Assembly: GCA_947378425.1 (NCBI GenBank)
Contig: CANCJV010000007.1
Coordinates: 1 to 64,000 of the forward strand
Length of the DNA: 64,000 nucleotides
Origin: Synechococcaceae cyanobacterium
GTDB lineage: Bacteria; Cyanobacteriota; Cyanobacteriia; PCC-6307; Cyanobiaceae
Reading direction: 5' to 3'
Positions 15,280 through 23,899 of this stretch are shown here, one piece after another; position 1 is the stretch's first letter; the number at the start of each line of letters is the position of its first letter. The notes beneath the pieces are model-generated. The model saw only the letters and a program-made list of their open reading frames with translations, had not been told where the DNA came from and searched no databases. Position numbers and translations under genes: made by a program.

Positions 15280-15957
15280 ATGGAGCTCCATGCCGATCTC
15301 AGCCAGCGCGTGGTGCTCGACACCACGGCGATCCCCTGGATCCCTTCGCCGCTGGCGGGGGTGGAGCGGCGCCTGCTCGATCGCCTCGGCGGCGAAATCG
15401 CCCGCGCCACTTCCATTGTTCGCTATGCCCCCGGCAGTCACTTCGAGCGTCACAGCCACGGCGGCGGCGAGGAGATCCTGGTGCTGGAGGGCACCTTCTC
15501 GGACGAGACGGGCGATCATGCGGCTGGCACCTATCTGCGCAACCCGGTCGGCTCCAGCCACGCCCCGTTCAGCACCGGCGGCTGCAGGATCCTGGTGAAG
15601 CTGCATCAAATGCACTCGCTGGATCAGCGGCGCCTGGTGATCAACACCCACACCACAGCCTGGGTACCGGGTCTGGTGAGCGGCCTGCAGGTGCTGCCTC
15701 TGCACGCTTACGGCTCTGAACACGTGGCCCTGGTGCGCTGGGCGCCCGGCACGACGTTTCAGCCCCACGGCCATCGCGGCGGCGAGGAGATTCTGGTGCT
15801 CGACGGGGTGTTCGAGGACGAGCAGGGCCGCTATCCCGCCGGCAGCTGGTTGCGCAATCCCCCCGGCAGCAGCCACCGCCCCTGGAGTGAATCCGGTTGC
15901 ACGATCTGGGTCAAGACCGGCCACCTGCCGGCCACCCTGGGGCCCGCCACCCTGTGA
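15280..15957 (+). CDS. double-cupin protein, ChrR-like
   Basis: A 225-residue protein of two consecutive cupin domains. Each has the metal-binding first motif: GSHFERHSHGGGEEILVLEG (residues ~54-73) and the similar FQPHGHRGGEEILVLDG in the second half, with the second-motif strands GTYLRNPVGSSHAPF and GSWLRNPPGSSHRPW. This matches the C-terminal cupin of ChrR, the zinc anti-sigma factor of the singlet-oxygen response, but the N-terminal anti-sigma zinc domain is absent. It is thus likely a metal-dependent cupin enzyme or sensor, not a complete anti-sigma factor. Start at ATG 15280; the open frame continues upstream without similarity. Confidence 0.75.
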   Translation: MELHADLSQRVVLDTTAIPWIPSPLAGVERRLLDRLGGEIARATSIVRYAPGSHFERHSHGGGEEILVLEGTFSDETGDHAAGTYLRNPVGSSHAPFSTGGCRILVKLHQMHSLDQRRLVINTHTTAWVPGLVSGLQVLPLHAYGSEHVALVRWAPGTTFQPHGHRGGEEILVLDGVFEDEQGRYPAGSWLRNPPGSSHRPWSESGCTIWVKTGHLPATLGPATL

Positions 15958-16072
15958 CTCGCCACTCTGTGGCCCGCCACCCTGTGGCCTGATGGTCTGG
16001 CGGGCGTTTCAGCGGTGTGACCTGGGCGGGCACGACCCGTCGTTCCAACTGCAGAGTTCCAACTGCAGAGAA
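15940..16072. repeat. short imperfect tandem repeats
   Basis: About three copies of a ~17-nt unit around CGCCACCCTGTGGCC overlap the 3' end of the cupin gene and its flank (15940-15988). A second pair, TTCCAACTGCAGAG twice in a row, lies near 16041-16069. These look like slippage products and encode nothing. Confidence 0.6.
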
Positions 16073-16178
16073 GCCGGAACCGAACGCTGCCCGCTGCCTT
16101 GATCGCAGTTCGGCAGCGACCTCATGGCCGCGAAGGCGGCCGATACAGCCCTGACCGATGGGGACTCGATCCGTTGCC

Positions 16179-16625
16179 TCAGGCCTGCAGGGCCACGTCC
16201 AGGGTCATGGGCACCGCCGCAGGCCGGTTGCGAGGCACCGGGCTGAGTCGCATCCGCTCCCGCATGGCAGCGAGCGCTTCCTCAGAAGCCCGAGCCCGCG
16301 CCTCGGATGAGGCGCCTGGATCCAATCGCAGCAGGAAGCTGGCCACCAGCGCCTCCAGATCCCAGCTGTCGGAGACGGTCACGGTCAGATCAGCCAGCAC
16401 CTGCTGCAGGGGAATCCGCCGCTCGCGGGCCTCGCTCACCAGATGGAACTGCAGACACAACAGCAGAGAAAGCAGATACAGCCGGAAGGGAGGCGTGGTG
16501 ACGTTGGGGATCTGTTGTTGCCACTCCCCGTCCTCACTCAGCCGCTCGATCACGACGGACGGACTGGTGAGATCGGGTGCACCGTGGCTGCTGCGCAGGC
16601 GCAACCGGAAGGTTCGTGAGGACAT
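16179..16625 (-). CDS. OsmC-like or unknown small protein
   Basis: A 148-residue protein. A hydrophobic segment FRLYLLSLLLCLQFHLVSEARER followed by IPLQQVLADLTVTVSDSWDLEAL and a helical C-terminus with ASEEALAAMRERMRLSPV recalls the C-terminal half of OsmC/Ohr proteins, where a Cys on the long helix (here in LLLCLQ) is part of the peroxidase site; the N-terminal Glu/Arg region is not clear. The OsmC assignment is tentative. It stands some 90 bp upstream of the 3' end of the TauE gene and is transcribed in the same direction. Confidence 0.4.
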   Translation of the reverse strand: MSSRTFRLRLRSSHGAPDLTSPSVVIERLSEDGEWQQQIPNVTTPPFRLYLLSLLLCLQFHLVSEARERRIPLQQVLADLTVTVSDSWDLEALVASFLLRLDPGASSEARARASEEALAAMRERMRLSPVPRNRPAAVPMTLDVALQA

Positions 16626-16714
16626 GGGGAGGGAGCGGCGTGGCCGGGGAACGGAGCAGGGAATGGGCGAGCGGGGGCAGTACGGCCACCACCGGAAGCC
16701 GCCTGCCCAGCGGT

Positions 16715-17647
16715 TCAGGGTTGTGAAAGGGGATGACTGACCGTGGCGGCGTAGGCCAGGGGATGCGGCAAGGAGGTGATCGCCGCGGCGTTGTGGCTCC
16801 CATCCAGCTGGCGGGCCGCCAGGCTGACGCTGGTGCTGTGACGCCGGCCGCCCGCCTGCAGATCGGACTGGCGCCTGAGGGCTTCAACTCCGGACAGCAG
16901 GGCGGAGCCAATCAACAGGGCGGCAAAGCTCTGGCGCAGGCGCCGGTCACTCAGGCGGGGCGCCAGGCGTTGTCCTGCCGCAGCACCCACAGCCCCGCCC
17001 AGCAGCAAGGGCAGCATCAGGGGCAGGCTCTGCTGCGGCCAGTGGCCCAGGGCCGCCAGGGCCACCAGGGCATTGACGACGATCAGCAGCAGGCTGGTGC
17101 CGCAGGCCAGCGGCATCGGCAGGCCGGCCAACAGCACCAGGGCCGGCACGATCGCAAAGCCACCACCCACACCGGCGATGCCGGTGAGCAATCCCACCAG
17201 CACCCCCTGGATCGCCAGCGGCAGGATCGAGCCAGGGCGAGTGCCGATCTGGACCAGGGTCGGTGCGGCATTGCTGGCGCTGCGCCGGGTGAGCAACCAG
17301 GAGGCGACAAGGGCCGCCGCGGCGAACACGCCCAGCTCCACGGGTTCACTCAGGTAGCCGGCCTTCACCCAGCTGCCACCGATCCAGCTGCCCGCCAGAG
17401 CCGGCATGCCCAGGATCATGGCGGGAATCACAGCGAACTGGCCCCGCCGCAGATAGGGGCCCAGATTGCCCAGGGCCAGCAGCATCACCACCAGCAGCGA
17501 AAGGGGCACGGCTTCCCGTGTGTTCAGGCCGGCACCCGTCACCAGCAGGGGCAGCAACAGGATCGAGCCACCGGCGCCGAGCACCGACAGCAGGAAACCG
17601 ATCAGTCCCCCGCCAGCGGTGAGCAGGGCAAGGGTTGCGGGTTCCAT
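16715..17647 (-). CDS. TauE/SafE family sulfite/sulfur-anion exporter
   Basis: A 310-residue polytopic membrane protein with about 8 hydrophobic segments and two inverted halves. The conserved glycine-rich loops are LLSVLGAGGSILLLPLLV (first half) and LTGIAGVGGGFAIVPALVLL (second half). TauE/SafE proteins move sulfite, thiosulfate or other sulfur anions. The ATG at 17647 shares one base with the TGA of the rhodanese gene, so the two are translationally coupled. This rhodanese-TauE pairing is characteristic of sulfide/persulfide detoxification operons. The C-terminal 50 residues (from RRQSDLQAGG) are hydrophilic and unusual. Confidence 0.85.
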   Translation of the reverse strand: MEPATLALLTAGGGLIGFLLSVLGAGGSILLLPLLVTGAGLNTREAVPLSLLVVMLLALGNLGPYLRRGQFAVIPAMILGMPALAGSWIGGSWVKAGYLSEPVELGVFAAAALVASWLLTRRSASNAAPTLVQIGTRPGSILPLAIQGVLVGLLTGIAGVGGGFAIVPALVLLAGLPMPLACGTSLLLIVVNALVALAALGHWPQQSLPLMLPLLLGGAVGAAAGQRLAPRLSDRRLRQSFAALLIGSALLSGVEALRRQSDLQAGGRRHSTSVSLAARQLDGSHNAAAITSLPHPLAYAATVSHPLSQP

Positions 17648-18213
17648 CAGCGGTTCACCCGGTTCCAGGGCATCAGTGCCAGCAGGCGGGCCATGCCGCA
17701 GAAACCGCTGATGCCGGCAAACACCAGACCGGCTCCGACAAACCAGCTGAGCAGGATCCAGGCCGGGGCCACAACGTGGCTGAGGATCAGGCCCAGCAGG
17801 ACCAGGGAACCGGCGGCGATCTGCACCTGGCGCATCAGGGGCAGGGGGGCCTTGGCCAGGCGCTGCACCGGCAGGCCGGCCTGCTGCCAACTGGGAATCC
17901 CGCCCTGCAGATCGGTGATGGGGTGGGGATGGTTCCGCTGCAGCAGGGTCTGCACCCCCTTGGCGCTGCGGTTGCCGCTCTGGCAGACGAGCACCAGGGC
18001 TCCGGCGGGCAGATCGCAGCGGCTGAGGCGGGCCAGGGGGATGTTGCGGCTGCCGGCGATATGGCCGGCGGCGTATTCCATCGGTTCGCGCACATCGACC
18101 ACGGTGACGCTGCGGCTGTCGAGCCGATTCGCCAGCTCCTGTGCGGTGATGCAGTCAGGACCGGAGTGGCCCGAGCTATGGGGCTTGGGACGATTCAGGG
18201 AACTGTTGGCCAT
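17647..18213 (-). CDS. rhodanese fused to a DUF2892-like membrane domain
   Basis: A 188-residue protein. Residues ~20-115 are a rhodanese domain: VVDVREPMEYAAGHIAGSRNIPL, then the active-site loop VCQSGNRSAKG with the sulfur-accepting Cys, and GGIPSWQQAGLPV. Residues ~120-188 form two membrane helices of the DUF2892 type (IAAGSLVLLGLILSHVV and LSWFVGAGLVFAGISGFCGMARLL). It would transfer sulfane sulfur at the membrane and pass the product to the coupled TauE exporter. Start at ATG 18213; an upstream in-frame extension is low complexity and overlaps the remnant described next. Confidence 0.88.
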   Translation of the reverse strand: MANSSLNRPKPHSSGHSGPDCITAQELANRLDSRSVTVVDVREPMEYAAGHIAGSRNIPLARLSRCDLPAGALVLVCQSGNRSAKGVQTLLQRNHPHPITDLQGGIPSWQQAGLPVQRLAKAPLPLMRQVQIAAGSLVLLGLILSHVVAPAWILLSWFVGAGLVFAGISGFCGMARLLALMPWNRVNR

Positions 18214-18250
18214 GGTGAAAAGGAGGGCAGGAGCAGGGGGCTGGCCGTGA

Positions 18251-18397
18251 TCAGCTGGCGATCCGGTGGTCGGCCTGGGAGTGGGCGTTGGCGTCGAGGC
18301 GGGCCACCCGGTCGGTGAAGGCGCCGCTGCCGGCATCGAACTGTTGAGACAGCAGCAGCGGGGGCTTCGCAGGCAGCAGCCGGCGACAGAAATGCAT
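18251..18397 (-). pseudogene. 48-codon ORF, possibly a remnant of a metallo-beta-lactamase-fold (persulfide dioxygenase) gene
   Basis: A short frame from ATG 18397 to TGA 18251, 37 nt before the rhodanese start. Its middle, LLLSQQFDAGSGAFT, resembles the N-terminal strands of ETHE1-like sulfur dioxygenases (pattern FRQLFDxxSxTYTYLL), but the HxHxDH metal motif and the rest of the enzyme are missing. In other bacteria such a dioxygenase often precedes rhodanese-TauE pairs, so a deletion relic is plausible. It could also be an unrelated small ORF. Confidence 0.3.
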
Positions 18398-18888
18398 GGA
18401 CAGGGACGCATGGACAGGGACGAGAGGGCACGGCTCCGCGGCTTTATGACTATAAACGCATATGGGGTGTTTGTGGCCATCGGCGTGCCGATCCGTTCGG
18501 GCTGGCCGTGGGACGCCGGCCAGCGGCGCGGCGCTCTCCCTGCTGGCAGGGCCCTGCCTCGATCCAGTGCCAACCGAGGCGGGGCTCAGACCTCAAGGCT
18601 CGGCAGACCGCCTGAGCGCAGGGCAGAGGCGGCCGTGCGATGGCGCCAGCCCGCCGGGCTGGAGGCAGATACCTCCCGATGGCCACCGCCAGGTCTTCCG
18701 TCTGCTGGACGAGGCCGCCTGTCACCAGGTGCTCTGACTGCTCAGAGGGGCCCCGATGGATGGGGCCTGAAGCCTCCGAGAGCACGGGCTTGGCCCACCG
18801 CCCCTCGGCCGGCAGCTGAGCCAGGTGCAGCGGGACGGTCTGCGGCGCTGATGTGCTGGAGATGGACTGGGCGAAGTTCAAAGCCTCG
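18398..18888. other. gene-free stretch between psbA (D1') and the sulfur operon
   Basis: About 490 bp, GC-rich in the psbA-proximal part. Near 18425-18480 the sequence becomes AT-richer (ACTATAAACGCATATGG), a plausible promoter/operator area for the leftward sulfur operon, including a loose ATA-N6-TAT inverted pair. A GGCCCC/GGGGCC hairpin at about 18758-18777 lacks a T-run. Open frames here have no family features. Confidence 0.3.
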
Positions 18889-19968
18889 CTAACCAATCGC
18901 CGGCCCCTTCAGCGCCACGGATTGAAGGCCGGTGACGGCCAGATCGAGCGGGAAGTTGTGCACGTTCCGCTCGTGCATCGCCTCGATGCCCAGGTCCGCA
19001 CGGTTGAGCACGTCGGCCCAGGTGTCGATCAACCGCCCCTGATGGTCGAGCACGGAATGGTTGAAGTTGAGCCCGTTCAGGTTGAACGAGAAGCTCACCA
19101 CCGCCAGGGCGGCGAACCAGATGCCCACCACCGGCCAGGCCGCCAGCACGAAGTGGAGGCTGCGGCTGTTGTTGAAGGAGGCGTACTGGACAATCAGACG
19201 ACCGAAGTAGCCGTGGGCGGCGACGATGTTGTAGGTCTCTTCTTCCTGGCCGAACTTGTAGCCGCGGTTCTGGCTTTCGCTCTCGGTGGTTTCGCGCACC
19301 AGGGAGCTGGTCACCAGCGAGCCGTGCATGGCACTGAAGAGGGCGCCACCGAACACACCCACCACACCCAGCATGTGGAAGGGGTGCATGAGCACATTGT
19401 GCTCGGCCTGCAGCACCAGCATGAAGTTGAAGGTGCCGCTGATGCCCAGGGGCATGGCGTCGGAGAAGGAGCCCTGGCCGATCGCGTACACCAGCAGAAC
19501 GGCTGTGGCGGCGGCCACCGGGGCGCTGTAGGCCACCGCAATCCAGGGGCGCATGCCGAGGCGGTAGCTGAGCTCCCACTCACGCCCCATGTAGGCGTAG
19601 ATACCGATCAGAAAGTGGAAGATGATCAGCGGATAGGGGCCACCGTTGTACAGCCACTCGTCGAGGCTGGTGGCGGCCCAGACCGGGTAGAAGTGCAGGC
19701 CGATGGCGTTGGAACTGGGCACCACGGCGGCGGTGATCAGGTTGTTGCCGTAGAGAAGGCCCCCACTCACCGGCTCGCGGATGCCGTCGATGTCGACGGG
19801 GGGAGCGGCAAGGAAGGCGAGCACAAAACAGATGGTCGCGCTCAGCAGGGTGGGGATCATCAGCACACCGAACCAGCCGATGTAGAGGCGGTTGTCGGTG
19901 CTGGTGATCCAGTCTCTGAAGCGCTTCCAGGGCTGGCCGCGGGCGGGGATGAGGGACAGGATCGTCAT
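18889..19968 (-). CDS. psbA: photosystem II D1 protein, low-oxygen D1' type
   Basis: A 359-residue D1. Functional residues are intact: Tyr161 (TyrZ), Asp170, Glu189, His190, His198, His332, Glu333, Asp342 and Ala344, followed by a 15-residue cleavable tail. It is therefore a water-oxidising D1, not ChlF or a rogue D1. Three positions that mark microaerobically induced D1' are changed: Gly80 to Ala (NNLITA), Phe158 to Leu (TAVLLVY) and Thr286 to Ala (IWFAALAV). Residue 130 is Glu (GRE), as in high-light forms, and 144 is Ala instead of Cys. The N-terminus ([17 protein letters not shown]) and many core positions differ from the second psbA at 56.6 kb. Expected to be expressed at low oxygen or under sulfide; the neighbouring sulfur operon fits. 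Confidence 0.93.
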   Translation of the reverse strand: MTILSLIPARGQPWKRFRDWITSTDNRLYIGWFGVLMIPTLLSATICFVLAFLAAPPVDIDGIREPVSGGLLYGNNLITAAVVPSSNAIGLHFYPVWAATSLDEWLYNGGPYPLIIFHFLIGIYAYMGREWELSYRLGMRPWIAVAYSAPVAAATAVLLVYAIGQGSFSDAMPLGISGTFNFMLVLQAEHNVLMHPFHMLGVVGVFGGALFSAMHGSLVTSSLVRETTESESQNRGYKFGQEEETYNIVAAHGYFGRLIVQYASFNNSRSLHFVLAAWPVVGIWFAALAVVSFSFNLNGLNFNHSVLDHQGRLIDTWADVLNRADLGIEAMHERNVHNFPLDLAVTGLQSVALKGPAIG

Positions 19969-20139
19969 GGGACCTCGATGCGAAGGGTGGAGCGGCCACG
20001 GCCGAAGGGTCAGCGCGGCATCGACGACGAGGCAGCTCAACATCACGATACTGTTGTTCTGTCTCCTGAGAGGGTTCGGTTCGTGGGTCGTCCTGCTCAA
20101 CCGTGTGGCCCTCCGGTTTCGCTCCTGCGGCGGCTCGTC
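19969..20139. promoter_or_regulatory. divergent promoter region of psbA (D1') and the DUF3122 gene
   Basis: 171 bp between two divergent starts. On the leftward strand an AACAGTATCGTGATG segment (about 20040-20056) may hold a -10-like TATCGT; no -35 consensus or clear operator palindrome was identified. The region must contain the control of the D1' gene. Confidence 0.35.
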
Positions 20140-20625
20140 ATGGCCTTGCTGACCTGGGTGCTGCTCACCCTGCTGGGTCTGGCTCCGGCCCAGGCTCTGC
20201 AGGAGTCCGCCAGCTGGACAGTGCAGGACAGCGCGGGAGGGCGCTGGGGAGTGTCGCTGTTTCGCCAGACGGATCCGGCCTATCCCCAGGCCTGGCGTCT
20301 TCGCCTCAATGCCCTGGGCCCGGCCGCCAGCCTCGACCACGGCAGGCCCCTGCTGCTTGATGACGGCCAGAGTGGCCGCTGGAGCCTGGCCAACAGGAGT
20401 GAGGAACTGGTGCCGCCGGGCCGCCGGGATCTGCCCTCAGGTTCAGCCCAATTCGACGCCGACCGGCTCCGGCCCGCACCTCGGTCGTACCTGCCGCTGC
20501 GCTTGCAGGTCCCGCTGCAACCTGGCCAGGAGGAAAGAGTGGCCCCGGTGACGCTGCTGCTGGGGCCGGAGCCGGTGGAAGCGCTTCGCTCCATCGCCAG
20601 CCCAGCAGCACCACCAGGTCGCTGA
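20140..20625 (+). CDS. DUF3122 family secreted protein
   Basis: A 161-residue protein beginning [21 protein letters not shown], a signal peptide with a probable cleavage after AQA. The mature part matches cyanobacterial DUF3122 proteins: [37 protein letters not shown] and [17 protein letters not shown]. Function unknown; periplasmic or lumenal location expected. The true start could be an upstream non-ATG codon, since LLRRLV immediately precedes the chosen ATG and would improve the signal peptide n-region. Confidence 0.7.
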   Translation: MALLTWVLLTLLGLAPAQALQESASWTVQDSAGGRWGVSLFRQTDPAYPQAWRLRLNALGPAASLDHGRPLLLDDGQSGRWSLANRSEELVPPGRRDLPSGSAQFDADRLRPAPRSYLPLRLQVPLQPGQEERVAPVTLLLGPEPVEALRSIASPAAPPGR

Positions 20626-20828
20626 CGCGAATGGCTGCCCGTCTGCGGACGCCGCATCGATGGCAGTGTGCTGACACCGGAGCGGTTGCACAGCATCCGG
20701 AGCCGATCCATACACGCTCGACCAGAGGGGAAGCGGGACCGACACTCCCCCGCGCTGCAGTTGTCGCCGTCCGCGCTGGCACCGCGCTGAGCACGATCGC
20801 GATCAGGGCGTTGAACGACGCCCTCAGC
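20626..20828. other. convergent intergenic region
   Basis: Gap between the 3' ends of the DUF3122 gene and the arsJ gene. No clear intrinsic terminator; no gene seen. Confidence 0.3.
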
Positions 20829-22124
20829 TCAGGGCGGCAGCTGCCTGGGCGGCGCGGGCAGCCGGGTACTCACCAGAGCGGCGGCAGCCACCAACAGCGA
20901 GGAGGTCCAGAGACAGGCCTGCAGGCCCCCCAGCAGGAACATGGCGCCCGAGAGCAATGTGCCCACCAGCCGGCCTGCGGCATTGGCCATGTAGTAGAAG
21001 CCCACATTCAGGCTCACTGATTCGCTATCGGTGTAGGCCAGCACCATGTAGCTGTGAATCGAGGAATTCATCGCAAACACCACACCGAATACCGCCAGAC
21101 CCACCACCACCGCTACAGCTGGCTGCGCCACCTGGCGCCACAGGGCGATGGCGATCAGTGCGGGGATCGCCGTCAGCACCGCGCTCCAGAACTGCACCGC
21201 CGCCACGCCCGGGGGTGCCGTCTGCCCCCAGACCCGCCGCAGCGCCGGCGCACAACCCTGCACGATCCCGTAACCGATCACCCACAGACCCATGAAGCCG
21301 CCCACCTCCCAGAACCTCCAGCCGAGGGCGGCCTCCAGAAACACCGGCAGCGCCACCACGAACCAGACATCGCGAGCTCCGAACAGGAAGAAGCGCGCCA
21401 GCGACAGCCCATTGATGCCACGACTCGGGGAGAAGAGGGCACCGAAGGCAGGTTTCTGTTTCATGCGGCCGAGGTCAGCGGGCAGGATCAGGGTGCCGCT
21501 GAAGCTCAGCAGCAGCGCTCCGGCCATCGCCCCGACGGCGGCGTTGAAGCCGATCGTGGCCAGCAGCACGCCCCCGAGGAAGAAGCCCACCCCCTTGAGG
21601 GCGTTCTTGGAGCCGGTGAGGATCGCCACCCAGCGGAACAGCTGCTGTTCCCCCTGTTGGTGGTTGTCCGGTGTTTCCGCCACCACGGTCTTGATGGCGC
21701 TCTTGGCGCTCATCTTGTTGAGGTCCTTGGCAATGCCGCTGATCGCCTGGGCCGCCATCACGTAGGCCACGCTCCACCACTTCGGCCAGGAATCGGCCAC
21801 GGGGATCAGCATCAGCAGAGCGGCCACCTGCAGCAACGTGCCCGTCCAGAGGGTGAGCCTGAGCCCGAACCTCCCCCCCAGCCAGCCGCCGTAGAGGTTG
21901 GTGAGAATGCCGAAGACCTCATAGAACAGAAACAGCAGCGCGATCTCCAGGGTGCTGTAGCCGAGCTGGTGGAAGTGGAAGATCACCAGCATGCGCAGGG
22001 CGCCATCGGTGAGGGTGAAAGCCCAGTAGTTGGCCGTCACGATCGCGTACTGCTGCAGGGCGGAAAGCGGGTGTCGGGGGCGCTGCTGCGTCGGTGATCG
22101 GACCTGGTTGTGGTCGCTGGTCAT
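20829..22124 (-). CDS. arsJ: organoarsenical efflux MFS transporter ArsJ
   Basis: A 431-residue major facilitator protein with about 12 hydrophobic segments. The N-terminal ALQQYAIVTANYWAFTLTDGALRMLV and the LYGGWLGGRFGLRLTL loop, plus AAQAISGIAKDLNKMSAKSAIK, are highly characteristic of ArsJ. ArsJ exports 1-arseno-3-phosphoglycerate, the unstable product formed when GAPDH uses arsenate instead of phosphate; it then falls apart outside to arsenate. The gene begins 9 nt after the stop of the associated gapdh, and the pair forms the classical arsenate-efflux unit. Controlled presumably by the divergent ArsR. Confidence 0.92.
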   Translation of the reverse strand: MTSDHNQVRSPTQQRPRHPLSALQQYAIVTANYWAFTLTDGALRMLVIFHFHQLGYSTLEIALLFLFYEVFGILTNLYGGWLGGRFGLRLTLWTGTLLQVAALLMLIPVADSWPKWWSVAYVMAAQAISGIAKDLNKMSAKSAIKTVVAETPDNHQQGEQQLFRWVAILTGSKNALKGVGFFLGGVLLATIGFNAAVGAMAGALLLSFSGTLILPADLGRMKQKPAFGALFSPSRGINGLSLARFFLFGARDVWFVVALPVFLEAALGWRFWEVGGFMGLWVIGYGIVQGCAPALRRVWGQTAPPGVAAVQFWSAVLTAIPALIAIALWRQVAQPAVAVVVGLAVFGVVFAMNSSIHSYMVLAYTDSESVSLNVGFYYMANAAGRLVGTLLSGAMFLLGGLQACLWTSSLLVAAAALVSTRLPAPPRQLPP

Positions 22125-22133
22125 GGCTCGGAC

Positions 22134-23177
22134 TCAGCGCTGATCAAGGCGGGCCACATGCATCACCAGATCCGCCATGCGGGAGCTGTAGCCCCATTCG
22201 TTGTCGTACCAGGCGTAGACCTTGAGCTGGGTGCCATTCACCACCATCGTCGAGAGGCCATCGACGATCGCGCTGCGGTCGTCGTTGACGTAGTCGACCG
22301 AGACCAGCGGCCGGGTTTCGTAGCCGAGGATCCCGTGCAGGGGGCCATTCGCCGCCGCCTCAAAGGCCCCGTTCACCTCCTCCACGGTGACGCTGCGCTT
22401 GAGCTCGAACACCGCATCGGTGAGCGAGCCATTCAGCAGTGGCACCCGCACGGCATGGCCATTCAGCTTGCCCTGGAGTTCCGGGAAGATCATGCCGATC
22501 GCCTTGGCCGATCCGGTGGTGGTGGGAATCAGGCTCTGGCCGGCGGAGCGGGCCCGGCGCCAATCACTTTTGAAGGCATCCACCACCACCTGGGTGTTGG
22601 TCACATCGTGCAGGGTGGTGATCGAGCCGTGTTCGATGCCGAAGCTCTCGTGCACCACCTTCACCACCGGCGCCAGGCAGTTGGTGGTGCAGGAGGCCGC
22701 CGTCACCAGCCGGTGCAGTCCGGGGTCATAGAGGTGGTGGTTGATGCCATACACGATGTTGAGCGCCTCGGCGCCGGCGATCTCGCCCTTCACGGGACAG
22801 GCCACCACGACGCGCTTGAGGCCCACCTGATCGAAGTAGGGCTGGAGTGTGGCCGGCGTCTTGAAATGGCCGCTGCATTCGAGCACCATGTCCACGCCGG
22901 CTTCGCGCCAGGGCACGGCGGTGGGGTCCTTGGCCTGGCTGTAGCTCACGGGGGTGCTGCCCACCAAGAACCCTTGGGTGTTTTCTGGTAAACCCGTGTT
23001 GGCCTCCACCGCCTCTTGCCAGCGGCCATGCACGGAATCGAAGGCGAGCAGGTGGGCCGCCGTGGGCGCATCACCTGCCGGGTCGTTGACATGGATGATC
23101 TCGATGCCGGGCCGCCCCCAGAGGGCCCGGAACACGAGGCGGCCGATGCGCCCGAAACCGTTGATGCCGAGTTTCAT
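22134..23177 (-). CDS. gapdh: arsenic-operon glyceraldehyde-3-phosphate dehydrogenase
   Basis: A 347-residue type I GAPDH. The Rossmann motif is [10 protein letters not shown] (residues 4-13), the catalytic Cys is in [11 protein letters not shown], and [20 protein letters not shown] and the C-terminal [12 protein letters not shown] are typical. Here it most likely makes 1-arseno-3-phosphoglycerate from glyceraldehyde-3-phosphate and arsenate, for export by ArsJ encoded 9 nt downstream. It is not the main photosynthetic Gap2, judging by context. Start at ATG 23177; upstream in-frame codons overlap the operator. Divergent from arsR with a 173-bp shared control region. Confidence 0.93.
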   Translation of the reverse strand: MKLGINGFGRIGRLVFRALWGRPGIEIIHVNDPAGDAPTAAHLLAFDSVHGRWQEAVEANTGLPENTQGFLVGSTPVSYSQAKDPTAVPWREAGVDMVLECSGHFKTPATLQPYFDQVGLKRVVVACPVKGEIAGAEALNIVYGINHHLYDPGLHRLVTAASCTTNCLAPVVKVVHESFGIEHGSITTLHDVTNTQVVVDAFKSDWRRARSAGQSLIPTTTGSAKAIGMIFPELQGKLNGHAVRVPLLNGSLTDAVFELKRSVTVEEVNGAFEAAANGPLHGILGYETRPLVSVDYVNDDRSAIVDGLSTMVVNGTQLKVYAWYDNEWGYSSRMADLVMHVARLDQR

Positions 23178-23219
23178 GGTTAAAGAAGGGGAGGGCACTG
23201 GCCCAGAAGGAAACCATAG

Positions 23220-23235
23220 ATCAACTACGGTTGAT
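23220..23235. promoter_or_regulatory. ArsR operator, ATCAA-N6-TTGAT palindrome
   Basis: A perfect 5-bp inverted repeat, ATCAA ctacgg TTGAT, lies 43 bp upstream of gapdh and 116 bp upstream of arsR. This matches the ArsR-box motif I recall from cyanobacterial ars promoters (ATCAA-N6-TTGAT). One site placed between divergent genes would allow joint repression of gapdh-arsJ and arsR-acr3, released by As(III). Confidence 0.7.
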
Positions 23236-23350
23236 GGGTTGTGTGTTCTGCGGCACAGGTCAGGCCCAGTCCCCCGCAGTGCCGCCCGCCGGAGGCCATC
23301 CAGCCTCCGTGCCATCCATTTCCAGTCCATCTGTCCCACTCCTTTTCGCC

Positions 23351-23689
23351 ATGGCGTCCACTGCCGCCCCGATCGCAACAGATGAACCTGCGGCCCAGGA
23401 GCAGGCGCAGCGGCTGTTGCGCGCCCTGGCCGAGCCGATCCGCCTGCAGGTGGTGCAGACCCTGCAGCACGGCGAGCGCTGCGTGTGTGACCTCACCGGC
23501 GATCTGGATCTGGCTCAATCGAAACTCTCGTTCCATCTCAAGGTGCTGAAGGAGGCCGGCCTGATCCGGGCCCGCCAGGAGGGCCGCTGGATCTACTACC
23601 GCCTTGAGCCCTCCGCCCTGATGCTGCTCCGCGACTGGCTGGATCAGCTCGCCGCCGGATGCCTGACCCCGGCTCCGCCCTGCTGCTGA
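23351..23689 (+). CDS. arsR: arsenite-responsive repressor ArsR
   Basis: A 112-residue winged-helix repressor of the ArsR/SmtB family. [18 protein letters not shown] is helix 1-2, the As(III)-binding ERCVCDL has Cys44 and Cys46, and [21 protein letters not shown] is the DNA-recognition helix pair with the wing GRWIYYRL. A further C-terminal Cys pair (PAPPCC) could add metalloid ligands. ATG 23351 gives the usual length; the frame is open to 23231 but this overlaps the operator. It was apparently once directly followed by acr3: its last 69 bases and the first bases of an acr3 copy recur at 25.8 kb. Confidence 0.93.
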   Translation: MASTAAPIATDEPAAQEQAQRLLRALAEPIRLQVVQTLQHGERCVCDLTGDLDLAQSKLSFHLKVLKEAGLIRARQEGRWIYYRLEPSALMLLRDWLDQLAAGCLTPAPPCC

Positions 23690-23776
23690 GAAGCCTCTCC
23701 CTCCAGCAGCCCCGAACAACCAGCAGCGCCTGATTCCCCATGACCACCTCTGCTCCCCATCGTCCCGGCCTGATCG
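23621..23776 (+). repeat. direct repeat, copy A (arsR 3' end plus acr3 5' end)
   Basis: 156 bp that recur without gaps at 25811-25966; I count 25 mismatches (about 84% identity). Copy A holds the functional arsR stop and, from ATG 23740, a 20-codon acr3-like start that ends in TGA at 23802, so acr3 is broken here. Confidence 0.88.
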
Positions 23777-23802
23777 TCAGGGGCGGCATTGATAGGGTTT
23801 GA
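23740..23802 (+). pseudogene. truncated acr3 start (20 codons)
   Basis: ATG 23740 lies at the same position in the repeat as the start of the complete acr3 gene (25930). The peptide begins MTTSAPHRPGLI, corresponding to MPTPAPTRPSPI in ACR3, and stops after 20 codons when the repeat ends. It marks the left junction of the interposed DNA. Confidence 0.75.
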
Positions 23803-23899
23803 CCAGCAGGCGAGGAACTTCGTGGCCATACGCTTCACCCCTCTGGCGAATCCGCTTCTCCAGTATGTCAATGCCAGTCGCACCGATCTCTCGGGGACG

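Noticed and set aside
15280-15957. Complete ChrR anti-sigma factor
   Set aside because: The zinc-binding anti-sigma domain is absent and no ECF sigma gene is adjacent.
18450-18896. 148-codon minus-strand frame downstream of psbA
   Set aside because: Overlaps the psbA stop, low-complexity Pro/Arg composition, no family similarity.
18889-19968. Classification as rogue D1 or chlorophyll f synthase
   Set aside because: TyrZ and all Mn/Ca ligands (Asp170, Glu189, His332, Glu333, Asp342, Ala344) are kept, whereas those forms lose them.
18853-20139. Plus-strand extension of the DUF3122 frame across psbA
   Set aside because: It is antisense to a certain psbA gene; only the part from about 20140 has the signal peptide and domain.
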